From: CAVQEK01 sp963711495
Lineage (GTDB): Bacteria > Bacteroidota > Bacteroidia > Cytophagales > Cyclobacteriaceae
Length of the DNA: 64,000 nt
Assembly (NCBI GenBank): GCA_963711495.1
Contig: CAVQEK010000004.1
Location: 2,356,001-2,420,000 of the forward strand
Reading direction: 5' to 3'
Shown piece by piece: positions 1 through 8,696 of the stretch. The notes under the pieces are model-generated. The model saw only the letters and a list, made by a program, of their open reading frames with translations. It made no database searches and was not told the DNA's origin. The position numbers and the translations under genes are program-made. Within the stretch, counting starts at the first letter, position 1; every line of letters begins with the position of its first letter.

Positions 1-596
1 TGGTGGACATGTTTATCAATGCTATCTACGGCGGCGTAGGGGTCGGTTTTATCAATTTCTTTGTGTTTATCATCGTGGCGGTGTTTATCGCCGGGCAAAT
101 GATCGGGCGTACCCCTGATTTTCTGGGGAAAAAGATAGAGGCGCGCGAGGTGAAGATCGCTGCCCTGGTGGTTATCCTTCATCCCCTGTTGATCCTGATC
201 GGGACTGCAATGGCAAGTTACGGCATTACACACCATCCGGATTACGGCTGGCTGAATAATCCCTCTTTTCATGGATTCTCGGAGATGCTTTATGAAAACA
301 CCTCTGCTTCGGCCAACAACGGATCCGGTTTTGAAGGACTGGGGGATAATACACCTTTCTGGAATATCCTGACCGGGATCATCATGCTGTTGGGACGGTA
401 TTTACCCATCATAGGCCCTTTGGCCATTGCAGGTTCACTGGCCGTTAAAAAGCCGGTACCGGAAACTTCAGGTTCCCTGCGATTGGAAAGTACGGCATTT
501 GGTGTTGTCTTGCTTTCGGTCATCCTGATCATTGCTGCACTTTCCTTCTTCCCAGCCCTTGCTTTAGGACCGCTGGCAGAATATTTCACTATGTAA
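1..596 (+). CDS. kdpA: Potassium-transporting ATPase subunit KdpA, C-terminal part (5' end outside window)
   Basis: KdpA is the membrane subunit that binds and moves K+ in the high-affinity Kdp pump. Only about the last 198 codons are present; the frame is already open at the window edge, so the GTG at position 3 is an internal valine and not a start. Seen: four hydrophobic segments, the conserved cytoplasmic motif GQMIGRTPDFLGKKIEAREV, and the loop NNGSGFEGLG, which corresponds to the last selectivity-filter repeat of KdpA. Full-length family members have about 560 residues, so roughly two thirds lies upstream. The stop is 13 nt before kdpB, as expected for one operon. Confidence 0.96.
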   Translation, partial: VDMFINAIYGGVGVGFINFFVFIIVAVFIAGQMIGRTPDFLGKKIEAREVKIAALVVILHPLLILIGTAMASYGITHHPDYGWLNNPSFHGFSEMLYENTSASANNGSGFEGLGDNTPFWNILTGIIMLLGRYLPIIGPLAIAGSLAVKKPVPETSGSLRLESTAFGVVLLSVILIIAALSFFPALALGPLAEYFTM

Positions 597-609
597 ACTG
601 AAAATTGTT

Positions 610-2655
610 ATGAAAAAGAGAAAAGTCAATAAATCATTATTCACGGTCAATATCATCAGGCAGGCCCTGGGTCAGTCTTTTGTGAAACTGAACCCTGCCC
701 TGATGATGAAAAATCCAGTGATGTTCACCGTGGAGACCGGCACTTTGATCATGTTGATTGTTACAGTCCTTTCGGTTTTTATGGTCAATAATAGTTTGGG
801 TACTCCGCTTTACAATTCCGTGATCACTGTTTTATTATTTATCACGGTAATCTTTGCCAATTTTGCCGAAGCCATTGCCGAGGCCCGTGGCAAAGCACAG
901 GCGGATGCTCTCCGAAAAACGAGGAAGGACACTAAAGCGAAAAAACTGAACGACGATGGCTCAATTGCTGCAATCAGTTCTTCAGAATTGAAAAAGGGCG
1001 ATGTATTCATTGTAGAAGCCGGAGATATCATCCCGGCCGATGGTGAAATTATCGAGGGAATCGCTTCCGTTGATGAATCTTCTATTACAGGGGAGTCGGC
1101 ACCGGTGATCCGGGAGGCAGAAACCGACCACAGCAGTGTGATTGGAGGAACAAGGGTATTGTCTGACCAGGTCAAGGTACAGGTAATGACCGAACCGGGA
1201 GAAAGTTTTCTCGACAAGATGATCGGTTTGGTGGAAGGGGCGAAACGGCAAAAAACGCCTAATGAAATTGCATTGACTATTTTGCTGGGGGGGTTTACTA
1301 TGATCTTCCTAATCGTGACAGTCACCCTCCAGCCTTTCGGCGTCTATGCAAATACCCCGATCACTATTGCCGCATTAATAGCACTGTTTGTATGCCTCAT
1401 CCCAACCACTATCGGGGGATTGCTTTCGGCCATAGGGATTGCGGGCATGGACAGGGCATTGCGGGCCAACATCGTGGCCAAATCCGGAAAGGCGGTAGAA
1501 ACTGCCGGAGACATCGATACCTTATTGCTCGATAAGACCGGAACGATCACTATCGGCAACCGCAAGGCTACCCGGTTTATCCCTCTCAACGGCCTGGGAG
1601 AACAGGAATTTTCCCGGCTATGTGTGTTGAGCAGTTTGTCGGACAATACGCCTGAAGGTAAATCCATCATCGAACTGGCCCGTAAAAAGGGTATTGAAGT
1701 TTCTCGCTCGAAATTGGCCAAAGCACAATTTGTAAAGTTCACCGCGGAAACACGGATGAGCGGAATTGATTTACCTGACGGTCAGAAAATCCGCAAAGGT
1801 GCCTGGGATGCCATAAAAAAATGGTCGGACAAATCCGATAACGGCCAATTGAAAGTCCTGAATGATGAAGTGGAAAAGATTGCCAGGAACGGGGGGACAC
1901 CACTGGCCCTGGCGCAGGATAATAAAATAGTAGGTGTTATCCAGTTGGAGGATATCATCAAGCCCGGCATACAGGAACGTTTTGAGCGATTGAGAAGGAT
2001 GGGCGTAAAAACGGTGATGGTTACCGGAGATAATCCCTTGACAGCGGCATATATAGCACAGAAAGCCGGGGTAGATGATTTCATCGCCGAAGCAACACCG
2101 GAAGATAAGCTTACCTACATCAAAAAAGAACAGGAGGGAGGTAAATTGGTCGCCATGATGGGGGACGGCACCAACGACGCCCCGGCACTGGCCCAGGCAG
2201 ACGTCGGCGTCGCCATGAACAGTGGCACCCAGGCAGCCAAGGAAGCATCCAATATGGTTGACTTGGACAGTGATCCGACCAAATTACTGGAAGTGATAGA
2301 GATCGGAAAGCAACTGCTGATCACACGAGGTAACGTAACTACCTTTTCCATTGCCAACGATGTGGCCAAATACTTTGCCATCGTGCCTGCCCTGTTTGCT
2401 ATTTCCATTCCGGGGTTGAATGCTCTGAACATTATGGGGCTTGCTTCACCGCAGTCAGCCATTCTGTCTGCCGTGATCTTTAATGCCTTCATTATTCCAC
2501 TCCTCATCCCACTTGCTTTGAAAGGGGTTAAATACCGCCCTGTGGGAGCATCAATACTGCTCAGCCGGAATTTGCTTATCTACGGATTGGGCGGGATCAT
2601 TGTGCCATTCATCGGCATTAAGGCCATTGATCTTTTAGTAAATCTTTTCCTGTAA
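610..2655 (+). CDS. kdpB: Potassium-transporting P-type ATPase subunit KdpB
   Basis: Catalytic P-type ATPase subunit of Kdp that couples ATP hydrolysis to K+ uptake through KdpA. All hallmarks are visible: actuator motif TGES around residues 160-163, phosphorylation motif DKTGT with the acceptor at D308, MVTGDNP, and the hinge motif GDGTND at residues 518-523. Hydrophobic segments lie near residues 35-85, 215-275 and 590-680. The length of 681 residues is normal for the family. It sits between kdpA (13 nt gap) and kdpC (39 nt gap). Nothing looks truncated. Confidence 0.98.
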   Translation: MKKRKVNKSLFTVNIIRQALGQSFVKLNPALMMKNPVMFTVETGTLIMLIVTVLSVFMVNNSLGTPLYNSVITVLLFITVIFANFAEAIAEARGKAQADALRKTRKDTKAKKLNDDGSIAAISSSELKKGDVFIVEAGDIIPADGEIIEGIASVDESSITGESAPVIREAETDHSSVIGGTRVLSDQVKVQVMTEPGESFLDKMIGLVEGAKRQKTPNEIALTILLGGFTMIFLIVTVTLQPFGVYANTPITIAALIALFVCLIPTTIGGLLSAIGIAGMDRALRANIVAKSGKAVETAGDIDTLLLDKTGTITIGNRKATRFIPLNGLGEQEFSRLCVLSSLSDNTPEGKSIIELARKKGIEVSRSKLAKAQFVKFTAETRMSGIDLPDGQKIRKGAWDAIKKWSDKSDNGQLKVLNDEVEKIARNGGTPLALAQDNKIVGVIQLEDIIKPGIQERFERLRRMGVKTVMVTGDNPLTAAYIAQKAGVDDFIAEATPEDKLTYIKKEQEGGKLVAMMGDGTNDAPALAQADVGVAMNSGTQAAKEASNMVDLDSDPTKLLEVIEIGKQLLITRGNVTTFSIANDVAKYFAIVPALFAISIPGLNALNIMGLASPQSAILSAVIFNAFIIPLLIPLALKGVKYRPVGASILLSRNLLIYGLGGIIVPFIGIKAIDLLVNLFL

Positions 2656-2694
2656 GGGCGACATATTGTTTATAACTCAGAAAAAAACAAAGAA

Positions 2695-3264
2695 ATGAAA
2701 ACATTAAGAATAGCACTTGTATTGGGATTTTCTACCATCCTGTTGTTCGGAATACTTTACCCGATGGCGATGGTGGGCATTGGGAAACTGATGCCACACC
2801 AGGCTGACGGGCTGCCCGTTATGAAAGATGGGAAATTGATAGGGTTTGAAAACATCGGCCAGCCTTTTAGTAGCCGGAAATACTTCTGGGGCCGTCCGTC
2901 TGCCGTGGATTATAATGCTGCTTCTACTGGGGGATCCAACCTTGGACCAACCAACCCTGATTTTCTCAGCCAGGTCAGAAGCAGGCTCGATACCCTGATG
3001 AAATACAATCCTGGCATAAGAAAAGAAGATATTCCGGTGGAACTGGTGACGGCATCCGGCTCCGGCCTTGATCCGGATATTTCCAGGCAAGGCGCTTTGA
3101 TACAGGTAAGCAGAATAGCTGAAGCGCGGGGAATTAAAGAAGAACAATTGAGAGAACTGATTGAAGATCATACAGAGAAACCCCTGTTGGGACTTTTCGG
3201 ACCATCTGATAACGTAAATGTGTTAAAGCTTAACCTGGCGTTAGATGAATTGGAGAAAAAATGA
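2695..3264 (+). CDS. kdpC: Potassium-transporting ATPase subunit KdpC
   Basis: KdpC stabilises the KdpAB complex and takes part in the pump cycle. The 189-residue protein has one N-terminal transmembrane helix (about residues 5-28) followed by a soluble domain with the usual KdpC features: the FSSRKYFWGRPSA segment, NLGPTNP, and the region GSGLDPDIS near residue 124. The length matches the family (about 190). Its TGA stop overlaps the ATG of the next gene (ATGA), indicating translational coupling. Confidence 0.97.
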   Translation: MKTLRIALVLGFSTILLFGILYPMAMVGIGKLMPHQADGLPVMKDGKLIGFENIGQPFSSRKYFWGRPSAVDYNAASTGGSNLGPTNPDFLSQVRSRLDTLMKYNPGIRKEDIPVELVTASGSGLDPDISRQGALIQVSRIAEARGIKEEQLRELIEDHTEKPLLGLFGPSDNVNVLKLNLALDELEKK

Positions 3265-3680
3265 AAAAAATTGCAGTCATCGGGTTAAATAATTTCGGAT
3301 TAGAGATAGCCCGTCAACTCACACTTTCGGGGACATCGGTAATGGCTATCGATAGGGACAGGTTAAGCATTGATAAGATATCGGGTGACGTGGATAATAC
3401 CTTGTTTATCGGAACTCAGGCGATTTCGGAATTACAGCATGTAAAATTTGACACGTTTGACGAAATAGTATTGATTATGAACGGGAATCCGGATTTGGCA
3501 TTCGCCTCTCTTATCCTGTTAAAGTCCCTGATGGCCAAAAATATTGTAATTTGCATGGAAAACAATGACCAGGAACAAATTGCCAGCATGTTCTCAGATA
3601 ATCTGCATTGGCAACTGGTCCGGTTGGATAAACTAATGGCGGAGACCGTTAAAAATATGCTTGACAATAAGTCCGGTTAA
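3261..3680 (+). CDS. Single-domain TrkA-N (RCK-like) nucleotide-binding protein in the kdp operon
   Basis: A 139-residue Rossmann-type protein. Residues 3-11 read IAVIGLNNFG, a variant of the GxGxFG loop of TrkA/KtrA NAD-binding domains, with an acidic residue (AIDRD) at the end of the second strand as expected for NAD(H) binders. There is no C-terminal RCK-C domain and no membrane segment. TrkA-N domains gate K+ transport in response to nucleotides, so a regulatory subunit for Kdp or its sensor is a reasonable inference. The ATG overlaps the kdpC stop by 4 nt, and the next gene starts 2 nt after its stop. No standard gene name fits. Confidence 0.8.
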   Translation: MKKIAVIGLNNFGLEIARQLTLSGTSVMAIDRDRLSIDKISGDVDNTLFIGTQAISELQHVKFDTFDEIVLIMNGNPDLAFASLILLKSLMAKNIVICMENNDQEQIASMFSDNLHWQLVRLDKLMAETVKNMLDNKSG

Positions 3681-3682
3681 GT

Positions 3683-4789
3683 ATGTCAGTTCGATTTTTA
3701 AAGCTCGTACGGCAGCAAAAGTTTGGAAGGCTGAAGGTTTATATCGGTATGATCGCCGGTGTAGGTAAGACCTATCGTATGCTCGAGGAAGCCCATGAAT
3801 TGCTGAATGCGGGCGTTGACGTGCAAATAGGTGTGATCGAGGCGCATGGCCGGGCCGAAACCGCCGGGTTGATTGAGGGTATTCCTCAAATCCCCCTCAA
3901 AAAGGTTTTTTACAAGGGCAAAGAACTGGAGGAATTGGACCTGGATGCTATTCTCTCGATACGTCCCGACGTCGTACTGGTCGATGAATTGGCACACACC
4001 AACATTCCCGGAAGTAAAAATGAAAAGCGCTGGCAGGACCTGAAAGATATTGTCGAAAACGGCATCAGCGCAATCACCGCATTCAATGTACAACACCTTG
4101 AAAGTATGAATGACCGGGTACAAAAAATAACGGGTATTGAAGTGAAAGAGTGCATACCGGACAGGATCCTGGAACTGGCCGATGAGGTCGTAAACATTGA
4201 TCTACCGGCCGATGACCTCGTCAAACGTCTAAAGGAGGGGAAAATCTACAAAGGACAGGCAATCCAACGGGCGCTGGACAATTTCTTTTTGCCTGAAAAA
4301 ATATTGCAGCTTCGTGAGCTGGCGCTCAGGCAAGTAGCCATGCAGGTAGAAAAAAAGATTGAAAAAAGTCTTCCTCATAGCAGCAGGGCCCCACTGGAGA
4401 AATTTATGGCGTGTATCAGCACCAACCATGAAGGCGCCAGAAAGATCATCCGCAAAACAGCGAGACTGGCTGCCCACTACCAGGCCAAATGGATTGTATT
4501 GTATATTCAGACTCCCCGTGAAAGCCTTGAAAAGGTAGACTTGGCCATGCAGAGGAAACTCATCAATAACCTGAAGTGGGCGGCCGAATTAGGCGCAGAA
4601 GTCATCAGGAAGCAAAATGATGATGTACCGGAGGCCATTTTTGAAACCGCCATTGAAAATGAGATCACCAACGTGGTGCTGGGCAGGCCACATTTTAGTT
4701 TGTACCGGCAGATTTCCGGTCACAATTATTTTGATAAATTACTGAGAAAGATTTCCGATACGGAGATCGACGTAATCATTGTATTTTAA
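3683..4789 (+). CDS. Stand-alone KdpD sensor and universal-stress domains, no kinase
   Basis: This 368-residue protein corresponds to the cytoplasmic N-terminal part of KdpD. A Walker A motif GMIAGVGKT is at residues 22-30, the KdpD signature VDELAHTN is near residue 105, and a universal-stress-like domain fills about residues 230-368. Classical KdpD (about 900 residues) continues into four membrane helices, GAF and histidine kinase domains; here the gene stops after the stress domain and a separate kinase gene follows 6 nt later. The protein probably senses K+ or ionic conditions and acts on that kinase, as in other Bacteroidota. It is intact, not a broken gene. Confidence 0.9.
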   Translation: MSVRFLKLVRQQKFGRLKVYIGMIAGVGKTYRMLEEAHELLNAGVDVQIGVIEAHGRAETAGLIEGIPQIPLKKVFYKGKELEELDLDAILSIRPDVVLVDELAHTNIPGSKNEKRWQDLKDIVENGISAITAFNVQHLESMNDRVQKITGIEVKECIPDRILELADEVVNIDLPADDLVKRLKEGKIYKGQAIQRALDNFFLPEKILQLRELALRQVAMQVEKKIEKSLPHSSRAPLEKFMACISTNHEGARKIIRKTARLAAHYQAKWIVLYIQTPRESLEKVDLAMQRKLINNLKWAAELGAEVIRKQNDDVPEAIFETAIENEITNVVLGRPHFSLYRQISGHNYFDKLLRKISDTEIDVIIVF

Positions 4790-4795
4790 CCCGCC

Positions 4796-6610
4796 ATGAA
4801 AATCAGATTAAAACTCACTTTGGCCCTTACATTTCTCTTTCTGGTCATTTTGTTGCTGAGCGGTTCCGGCATCCTTTCGTTGAAATGGCTGGCCCGTGAT
4901 TCCGGGAACATTATCAAAGATAATTACCACACCCTTATTTATGTTCAGAATATCGAAAACGCCCTGGGAAAACTACAATTTCTGTTACCGGAAAAAGAAA
5001 GGACCCAAATGGCTATAAATGTTACCTTGAAAGAAATAAGAAGCAACCTGGATTTACAGAGAAAAAACATAACCGAAGCCGGGGAACAACAACTCACTGA
5101 CGAACTGACCCAAAATTTTGAGACGCTGGAAACAAGGGTAACACAGTTCATGGATAAAAACTCCCCTGCAGATTATTACATCGACCAGATAAACCCGGTG
5201 ATCCTGAGCCTTTATGAAGGGGCCAACAGGATATTCCTTATCAACGAGGAAACGGTAATGAACAAAAACAACCTGGCCAATGAAACAGCTGAAAAAATGG
5301 AGTTGTACATGGCAATTTTCGGGATTTCAAGCGTCGTGATCGGCCTTCTTTTCCTGATCGGGTTACCAGCCTACATCTCGAAACCGGTCCGGAACCTGAA
5401 CAAAGCAATCAAGGAAATCGCTCGTGGAAACTATGAATTTCAGCTTCCGGCCAACACTAATAATGAGTTCGGTCAACTGGCACGCTCATTTAATAGAATG
5501 TCTGCCAAATTGTTTGAATATGAAAAAAGCAACCTGGCCAGAATATTATTCGAAAAAAAAAGACTTGATACCGTAATCAATCAGCTGGACGAGGCCATTA
5601 TCGGCCTGAATGAAAAGAAAAAGGTCATCTTTGCCAATGAGCGGGCCCTTAAACTATTGGGCATCGACAAAGAAAAAATTGTTGGCAGGTATGCGCCGGA
5701 TGTCGCTGTAAACAACCAGCTTATGGGCAGCCTTATTCATGAGTTAATGTTGGCTGCCGATGATGAACAGGTAAGGAAATTTCAGCCGGTTAAGGTTATT
5801 GAGCACAATAAAGAAAAATTGTTCGCAAAGAACATAATCGATATTACCCATGAACCCACGGGTGAGGAACAAACTGTGTTCATCGGAAACGTTATTATAC
5901 TTACCGATATCACCGAGTTTGCAGAAAAAGACCGAGCCAAGACCCATTTTATTGCCACATTGTCACACGAACTCAAAACCCCCGTTGCTTCCATCGAAAT
6001 GAGTACGTCGCTGCTGAACAATGAAAAACTAGGTGTACTCAACACAGAACAAAAGGACTTGCTTGATATCATCAGGGAAAATAATTTCCGGATTCAGCGG
6101 ATCATCAATGAGATCCTCGACTTATCCAAAATCGAAAGCGGCACCATAGACATTCATAAAACAGGTGTTTCTCCATCACTCATTATCGAGGGGGCCCTGG
6201 AAGGAGTGCGTCTTTTTTTGAAAGAAAAAAATCTGAAAATCGCGGAAGATGTCCCTGATCGTTTGCCCAAAATATTGGTGGACCCCCATAAAACTACCTG
6301 GATTTTGAACAATTTCCTTACCAATGCCATCCGGTATACCCCGGTCAACAGCAGCATCAGGGTTTTGGCCGAATTGACGGACAAGATGGTGAGGGTTAAA
6401 GTAATTGACGCCGGCCCCGGAATCAGTGCCGAAAATCAGTCGAAGATTTTCAAAAAATTTTCGAGGGTTTCCGACGATCAGAGTGAAGGTACAGGGTTGG
6501 GACTGGCTATTTCAAAAGAATTCATAGAAGCTATGGGTGGTAACATTGGAGTCAATTCGAAGTTTGGCGAAGGAGCTGAATTCTGGGTCGATGTGCCCGT
6601 TTTAAATTGA
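4796..6610 (+). CDS. Membrane sensor histidine kinase (HAMP-PAS-HisKA-HATPase), Kdp partner
   Basis: A 604-residue kinase. Order seen: membrane helix about 7-29, a periplasmic helical sensor region, second helix about 172-195, HAMP linker (about 196-245), PAS (about 255-370), HisKA with phospho-accepting H391 in TLSHELKTP, and a HATPase domain with N box NNFLTNAIRY, G1 DAGPGIS and G2 GTGLGLAIS. It directly follows the split KdpD gene and so likely completes the Kdp sensor. No response regulator follows, so the partner is presumably upstream of the window or elsewhere. Confidence 0.92.
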   Translation: MKIRLKLTLALTFLFLVILLLSGSGILSLKWLARDSGNIIKDNYHTLIYVQNIENALGKLQFLLPEKERTQMAINVTLKEIRSNLDLQRKNITEAGEQQLTDELTQNFETLETRVTQFMDKNSPADYYIDQINPVILSLYEGANRIFLINEETVMNKNNLANETAEKMELYMAIFGISSVVIGLLFLIGLPAYISKPVRNLNKAIKEIARGNYEFQLPANTNNEFGQLARSFNRMSAKLFEYEKSNLARILFEKKRLDTVINQLDEAIIGLNEKKKVIFANERALKLLGIDKEKIVGRYAPDVAVNNQLMGSLIHELMLAADDEQVRKFQPVKVIEHNKEKLFAKNIIDITHEPTGEEQTVFIGNVIILTDITEFAEKDRAKTHFIATLSHELKTPVASIEMSTSLLNNEKLGVLNTEQKDLLDIIRENNFRIQRIINEILDLSKIESGTIDIHKTGVSPSLIIEGALEGVRLFLKEKNLKIAEDVPDRLPKILVDPHKTTWILNNFLTNAIRYTPVNSSIRVLAELTDKMVRVKVIDAGPGISAENQSKIFKKFSRVSDDQSEGTGLGLAISKEFIEAMGGNIGVNSKFGEGAEFWVDVPVLN

Positions 6611-7258
6611 AACTTTGGATAATTTCCCAATAACATTTAATTGAAAGCTTGTATTTTTTTACCTATATATGCCAAAAAGGTGTTTGTGTGTGAAACCAGA
6701 AAAAACTGCCTATAGCTTTACTTATATTTAACCCTGAAAATCCAGATCATGAATTACAAAAAGCATGACATCTCGAAAAATACATTCTCAGGGGACTTGG
6801 TGGACTAGTACTTAGAATTTGTAAATAAATAATAGTTACTGTGTTTGATGTTTTATTGTATAATTCCATTCGCCATGAAATTCATGAATGCTAATATTAA
6901 TTGATTCCAACTTTTTGTTTGAAACCTTTTTCCCTTTTTCATAGATATTCAAATCCAATTGCGATTTCACTTTTAATCCTGTGCTTGTTTTTACGGCGCC
7001 TATTCACTGAACGACTGTCTCATAATCTGCCAGTGGTATCCCTTTCCAATTCATTGATATGTGTGAAAATAATCGGTGTTCAATCTTGTTCCATTTACTG
7101 GTGCCAGGTGTGAATTATCCCTGGACCAGGGAATAAAGATTGATGTGTGAGATTGCAATAGCCTGACGCAAGTGTTTTTCATTTGTGTTTTACTTGTCTG
7201 TTTAAATGACTAATGCATCATAAACAGAGGTAATTTTCATTTAAACAACACCTTGAAA
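6611..7258. other. Intergenic stretch between kdp operon and minus-strand cluster
   Basis: A long AT-rich gap. It contains only short open frames without start context or family resemblance; the longest, about 70 codons near 6901, looks like chance. No terminator hairpin with a T run was found after the kinase stop. The stretch holds copy 1 of a 22-bp repeat at 7168-7189, described separately. Confidence 0.6.
7168..7189. repeat. 22-bp direct repeat, copy 1
   Basis: This sequence, starting GCAAGTGTTTTTCATT, recurs exactly at 8171-8192. A 13-base core of it occurs inverted at 8632-8644. Each copy lies shortly downstream of the stop codon of a minus-strand gene. Confidence 0.75.
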
Positions 7259-7759
7259 TCATTGCATTAAAAAAGTTATAAAATCCAAGATCAAAAAAAT
7301 CATTATCAGTTGAAATGGTTTCATTTCTTTTATCTGGTTTTTGCTTAATATTATAATAATTCCAACAATAATAGGCACTGCCATGACCAAATTCATTACC
7401 GCTGCGCCAGGCATCACCAAAATCTTAAATAAATAATGGATTAGCAGTCCGAATGTTGAGATGAGCATGAGCAACCTTATCGATTCCTCATTTTTGTTTG
7501 CACTACGTTTTATCAGATGAGTGGAGAACAATAGCGGTGCAATGATCATTCCTGCGATTATTCCCGCTGACAGCAACCAGAACTGTCCAACGAAATAATT
7601 TATGATAAATCCAGCACAAGCAATTCCAAACAACACCAAAATGCCGGCAAGAAATTTTTCTGATTTAAGATCCGCGATGTATTTAACATTGAGCAACAGG
7701 ATGGATATATAAAGAATGAGAAAAACTGGATTGTTCATTGCACGAATATTAAAATACAT
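7259..7759 (-). CDS. Hypothetical multi-spanning membrane protein
   Basis: I do not recognise this 166-residue protein. It is strongly hydrophobic, with about six predicted membrane helices separated by short charged loops (for example LIKRSANKNEES near residue 87). The start may be the ATG used here or the internal ATG at residue 8, which precedes the first hydrophobic segment. It is followed on the same strand by small membrane genes and may be part of a short operon transcribed right to left. Function unknown. Confidence 0.6.
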   Translation of the reverse strand: MYFNIRAMNNPVFLILYISILLLNVKYIADLKSEKFLAGILVLFGIACAGFIINYFVGQFWLLSAGIIAGMIIAPLLFSTHLIKRSANKNEESIRLLMLISTFGLLIHYLFKILVMPGAAVMNLVMAVPIIVGIIIILSKNQIKEMKPFQLIMIFLILDFITFLMQ

Positions 7760-7793
7760 ATTTATTCAGTCTACTCCTCGCATTGAAATTGTT

Positions 7794-8039
7794 TTATTTA
7801 AGGGCTTCCAAAGAATCGATTTCTGCGTTTAATTTTTCAATCTCTCTGTTTAAGGAATCATACTGATTATTACTTTCACTTTTCGCGACTTCCAATGATT
7901 TTATGAGATAATGATTAATGGATTTTTGGGCGCTGTTATCTTTTCTTAGAATATAACCATAAACAAAAAACACGAAAGACAGCAGTACAAAAACTGCAAA
8001 AAGAAGGGTCTTAAAAAGTCTAAAAAATTTCTTTTTCAT
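7794..8039 (-). CDS. Small membrane-anchored coiled-coil protein
   Basis: An 81-residue protein with a basic N-terminus, one membrane helix at about residues 10-29 and a C-terminal heptad-like region (SLNREIEKLNAEIDSLEALK) that should form a coiled coil. The architecture recalls small bitopic proteins such as FtsL/DivIC, but there is no sequence support for that identity and the context is not divisomal. It lies 34 nt upstream of the preceding membrane-protein gene in the transcribed direction. Confidence 0.5.
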   Translation of the reverse strand: MKKKFFRLFKTLLFAVFVLLSFVFFVYGYILRKDNSAQKSINHYLIKSLEVAKSESNNQYDSLNREIEKLNAEIDSLEALK

Positions 8040-8170
8040 TTATCGAAGATCTGAATGCATATCAATAATCAGAAAAAATGTTGATTGTCAATTTGTTATG
8101 AAAGTAGGAAATCCGTCGAAAAATAACAAAGGCCGAAAATAATATCGAAATCATAACTCCGTAACATGGT

Positions 8171-8192
8171 GCAAGTGTTTTTCATTTGTGTT
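8171..8192. repeat. 22-bp direct repeat, copy 2
   Basis: Exact copy of the 22-bp sequence at 7168-7189. It sits 15-36 bp after the stop of the minus-strand gene ending at 8207. Its position after a stop suggests an intergenic repeat family or an RNA 3'-end element. Confidence 0.75.
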
Positions 8193-8206
8193 GTATTGTG
8201 CCCCTC

Positions 8207-8560
8207 TTACTCCGTTTCCTTTTTCGGTGTACGGGGGCCTTTAGGGAATAATATTTTATTTGAGTCAATTTCTGCAGTTTGCATTTTCTGTATTCCTTCG
8301 ATCACTTTTTTGGTTTGTTCCGGTGTTAGCTGGTAACTTTTTGTATTGTCGCTTGAAGATCTGTTTTCGGCAATACGATACAAGATGATACCCAGGGGAA
8401 AAATTACTGCAACGCCTGCGATAAATACCTTTGTGCGCTTTTTTGATTGTTCATAAGGCCCGGGCAAATAATCCGTAACTTTTCCTTTAAATCCATTCAG
8501 TGCCCATATTGTTGAGGCACCGACGAAATAAATAAGTAAAGTAAAAGGCGTTTTTGCCAT
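8207..8560 (-). CDS. Hypothetical two-helix membrane protein
   Basis: A 117-residue protein of unknown function. Two hydrophobic stretches (about residues 6-22 and 44-62) flank a basic loop (YEQSKKRTK), and a soluble, charged C-terminal tail contains a QLTPEQTKKVIEGIQKMQ helix. It is followed by the 22-bp repeat copy 2. I could not match it to a named family. Confidence 0.5.
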   Translation of the reverse strand: MAKTPFTLLIYFVGASTIWALNGFKGKVTDYLPGPYEQSKKRTKVFIAGVAVIFPLGIILYRIAENRSSSDNTKSYQLTPEQTKKVIEGIQKMQTAEIDSNKILFPKGPRTPKKETE

Positions 8561-8696
8561 ATTTTAATCAATTATCAGGTTTGCAGGTTGTTTTAAAGAA
8601 ATTGTTAGTCAGGTATTCAGTAAGCATCAATTGAAAAACACTTGTGCTGGGTTAATGATTATCCGCACAAGATATGATATCTAAGTTTAAATAATA

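Noticed and set aside
6901..7113. 70-codon + strand frame in the gap after the kdp operon
   Set aside because: It is cysteine- and serine-rich with no start context, no domain and AT-rich surroundings; most likely chance.
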